A stretch of 64,000 bases of DNA. It comes from Desulfuromonas sp. Lineage in GTDB: Bacteria > Desulfobacterota > Desulfuromonadia > Desulfuromonadales > Geopsychrobacteraceae. A program made the position numbers and the translations under genes. The stretch lies in NCBI GenBank assembly GCA_002868865.1, contig PKUC01000073.1:1-64000 (forward strand). Direction: 5' to 3'. Shown here one piece after another: positions 62,327 to 64,000 of the stretch. The notes beneath the pieces were generated by a model that was not told the origin of the DNA, searched no databases, and was given only the letters and a program-made list of their open reading frames with translations. Position 1 is the stretch's first letter. Every line of letters begins with the position of its first letter.

Positions 62327-63922
62327 TTAAATGCTCAGCCGCTTAACAGTGCGGCTTTCCAGGAAAAAGTTGAAGATCACCCGCGACACGAAGATTGCGG
62401 TGAACAGAGATGCGATGATCCCGATCGACAGCGTTACGGCAAAACCCTTGACCGGGCCGGTACCGAACTGGAACAGAACCAGAGCCGCCAGCAGAGTCGT
62501 CAGGTTGGCGTCGATGATGGTCAAGAATGCCTTACTGTAGCCAACATCCAGAGCCAGTTTTGGTGTCTTGCCCAATCGCAGCTCTTCACGGATCCGCTCA
62601 AAGATCAGAACGTTGGCATCGACGGCCATACCAACGGTCAGGACGACCCCTGCCAGTCCCGGCAGAGTCAAGGTTGCGCCGAAAAGAGCCAGCATTGCAG
62701 AGATAAAGATCAGATTCAGCACCAGCGCCACGACAGCGACGATACCGGAAAAACGATAGTAAATGATCATTGCCGCAACCACCAAGATTGCACCAACGAT
62801 GATCGACTTGATTCCCTTGTTGATCGAATCGAGACCGAGGGACGGGCCGACAGTGCGGTTTTCCATGATCGAAACCGGAGCCGGCAGAGAACCGGCACGC
62901 AGCACAATCGCAAGGTCGGTCGCTTCTTGAGAGGTAAAGGATCCGGAAATCTGAGCACTGCCACCAGCGATCCGCTCACGAATCACAGGAGCAGAATAGA
63001 CCGTATCATCCAAAACGATCGCCATCCTCTTACCGACGTTTGCCGCAGTAATCTGATCAAAACGTTTCGCACCAACCGCGTTGAAATCGATCGCCACATA
63101 CGGCTCGTTAAAACGGGTGTCGATACGAACATTGGCATCCGCCAGCAGGTCGCCGGTCAGGGCCGTCTTATCATAAACAACGATCGGTGTTTCAGTGACC
63201 GCGCCGGTGCTGCGGTTGACGTTGTGTTCATAAAGAAGGCGTGTACCCGGCTGCAGGTTTCCGGCAATCGCTTCCTGAGGATCAGCGTCCTCAACGACCA
63301 TCTTGAATTCGAGACGAGCGGTTTTTCCCAGCAGAGCGATCGCACGATCTGGATCTTTAACACCGGGCAGCTGAATCAGAATACGGTTACCGCTCTGACG
63401 CTGCAAAGTCGGCTCACTGACACCGAACTGATCAACCCGGTTACGCATCGTCTCCAGCGCCTGACGTACAGCATAATCTCGGGTATTCTCAATCTCCACA
63501 TCACTTAAACGAAAGTGTTTTTCAATAAACCCGCCGCTGGCCGGAAAGGTTTCACTCTCCAGTGCAGGGAAATTCTCACCCATAAGACTGGCGACCTGGG
63601 AGGCTGCTTCGTCATCGTACACAATGACCACCAGACGATCACCCTGACGTCGCTCGATGCGCTTGTAGACCGTGTCTTTTTCGCGCAGCATCGTCTCGGT
63701 CTGATCGATCAGGGTATCGACGCGACTTTCAACCGCCTTGTCGACATCGACCGAAAGGACCAGGTGCATTCCGCCCTGAAGATCAAGGCCACGATGAATC
63801 GGATCGACGGTGTCGGTCCACCAACCGGGTAGATTGTCAGTAAAGGTCGGAGCCAGAGAGAACAGGGCCAGCAGCAGGCAGACGAAAACCAGCGCACCCC
63901 GGATTTTGATACTGTTCGACAT
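62327..63922 (-). CDS. secD: Protein translocase subunit SecD
   Basis: GLDLQGGMHLVLSVDVDKAV...LPGLAGVVLTVGMAVDANVLIFERIREELR. Confidence 0.97.
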   Translation of the reverse strand: MSNSIKIRGALVFVCLLLALFSLAPTFTDNLPGWWTDTVDPIHRGLDLQGGMHLVLSVDVDKAVESRVDTLIDQTETMLREKDTVYKRIERRQGDRLVVIVYDDEAASQVASLMGENFPALESETFPASGGFIEKHFRLSDVEIENTRDYAVRQALETMRNRVDQFGVSEPTLQRQSGNRILIQLPGVKDPDRAIALLGKTARLEFKMVVEDADPQEAIAGNLQPGTRLLYEHNVNRSTGAVTETPIVVYDKTALTGDLLADANVRIDTRFNEPYVAIDFNAVGAKRFDQITAANVGKRMAIVLDDTVYSAPVIRERIAGGSAQISGSFTSQEATDLAIVLRAGSLPAPVSIMENRTVGPSLGLDSINKGIKSIIVGAILVVAAMIIYYRFSGIVAVVALVLNLIFISAMLALFGATLTLPGLAGVVLTVGMAVDANVLIFERIREELRLGKTPKLALDVGYSKAFLTIIDANLTTLLAALVLFQFGTGPVKGFAVTLSIGIIASLFTAIFVSRVIFNFFLESRTVKRLSI

Positions 63923-63946
63923 GTCCGTCGTTTCTCCTTCTAAAAA

Positions 63947-64000
63947 TCAAGCAGACGTCACCGTCACTTGCGTTACTCGCTCACCGATATGCCGAACACC
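63947..64000 (-). CDS. 3' end of an upstream ORF (possibly yajC by synteny)
   Basis: Minus-strand ...GVRHIGERVTQVTVTSA* running off the window end; identity not established. Confidence 0.3.
   Translation of the reverse strand, partial: GVRHIGERVTQVTVTSA

Noticed and set aside
62312-63508. 398-aa + strand ORF opposite secD
   Set aside because: Antisense to secD; rich in Q/R/H/D as expected for a shadow frame.

Overview
The window looks like a chromosomal segment of a Desulfuromonadales-type deltaproteobacterium; this is inferred from gene content and order, with no search run. It is mostly core genome. The main blocks are: partial GAF protein; AdoCbl ribonucleotide reductase; metallophosphoesterase; PhnA; type IV pilin; Cys-cluster protein; HypF; RluA-type pseudouridine synthase; PurB; a DASS transporter with its NtrC-type two-component system; UMF1 MFS transporter; polyprenyl synthetase; a complete cbb3 oxidase locus (ccoNOQP-GHIS-safE); a membrane-anchored XRE regulator divergent from a four-CXXCH cytochrome; DUF4388 protein and PilT; Sua5/DUF493/dut/M16/pnp/rpsO/truB/nrnA/rbfA/ylxP/infB/ylxR/nusA/rimP; trmJ/rsmE/holC/apgM/xerD/glnD/amidase/mutS; EamA transporter; recJ; beta-helix lipoprotein; TPR protein; secF/secD. 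I saw no CRISPR array, IS element, prophage, tRNA or rRNA. The best second-look items are: (1) dut broken by one in-frame TAG with all five dUTPase motifs intact; (2) an XRE-TM-EF-hand regulator facing a cytochrome gene across a three-half-site CGACAT/ATGTCG operator; (3) a GG-N10-GC sigma-54-like promoter about 60 nt upstream of a terminator whose loop carries an anti-SD CCUCC, a possible tiny sRNA; (4) a cbb3 oxidase in which one heme c domain appears moved from CcoP to CcoO; (5) tandem NrdR-like boxes 31 bp apart at nrdJ; (6) a near-consensus sigma-54 promoter in front of the DASS transporter beside its NtrC-family regulator.
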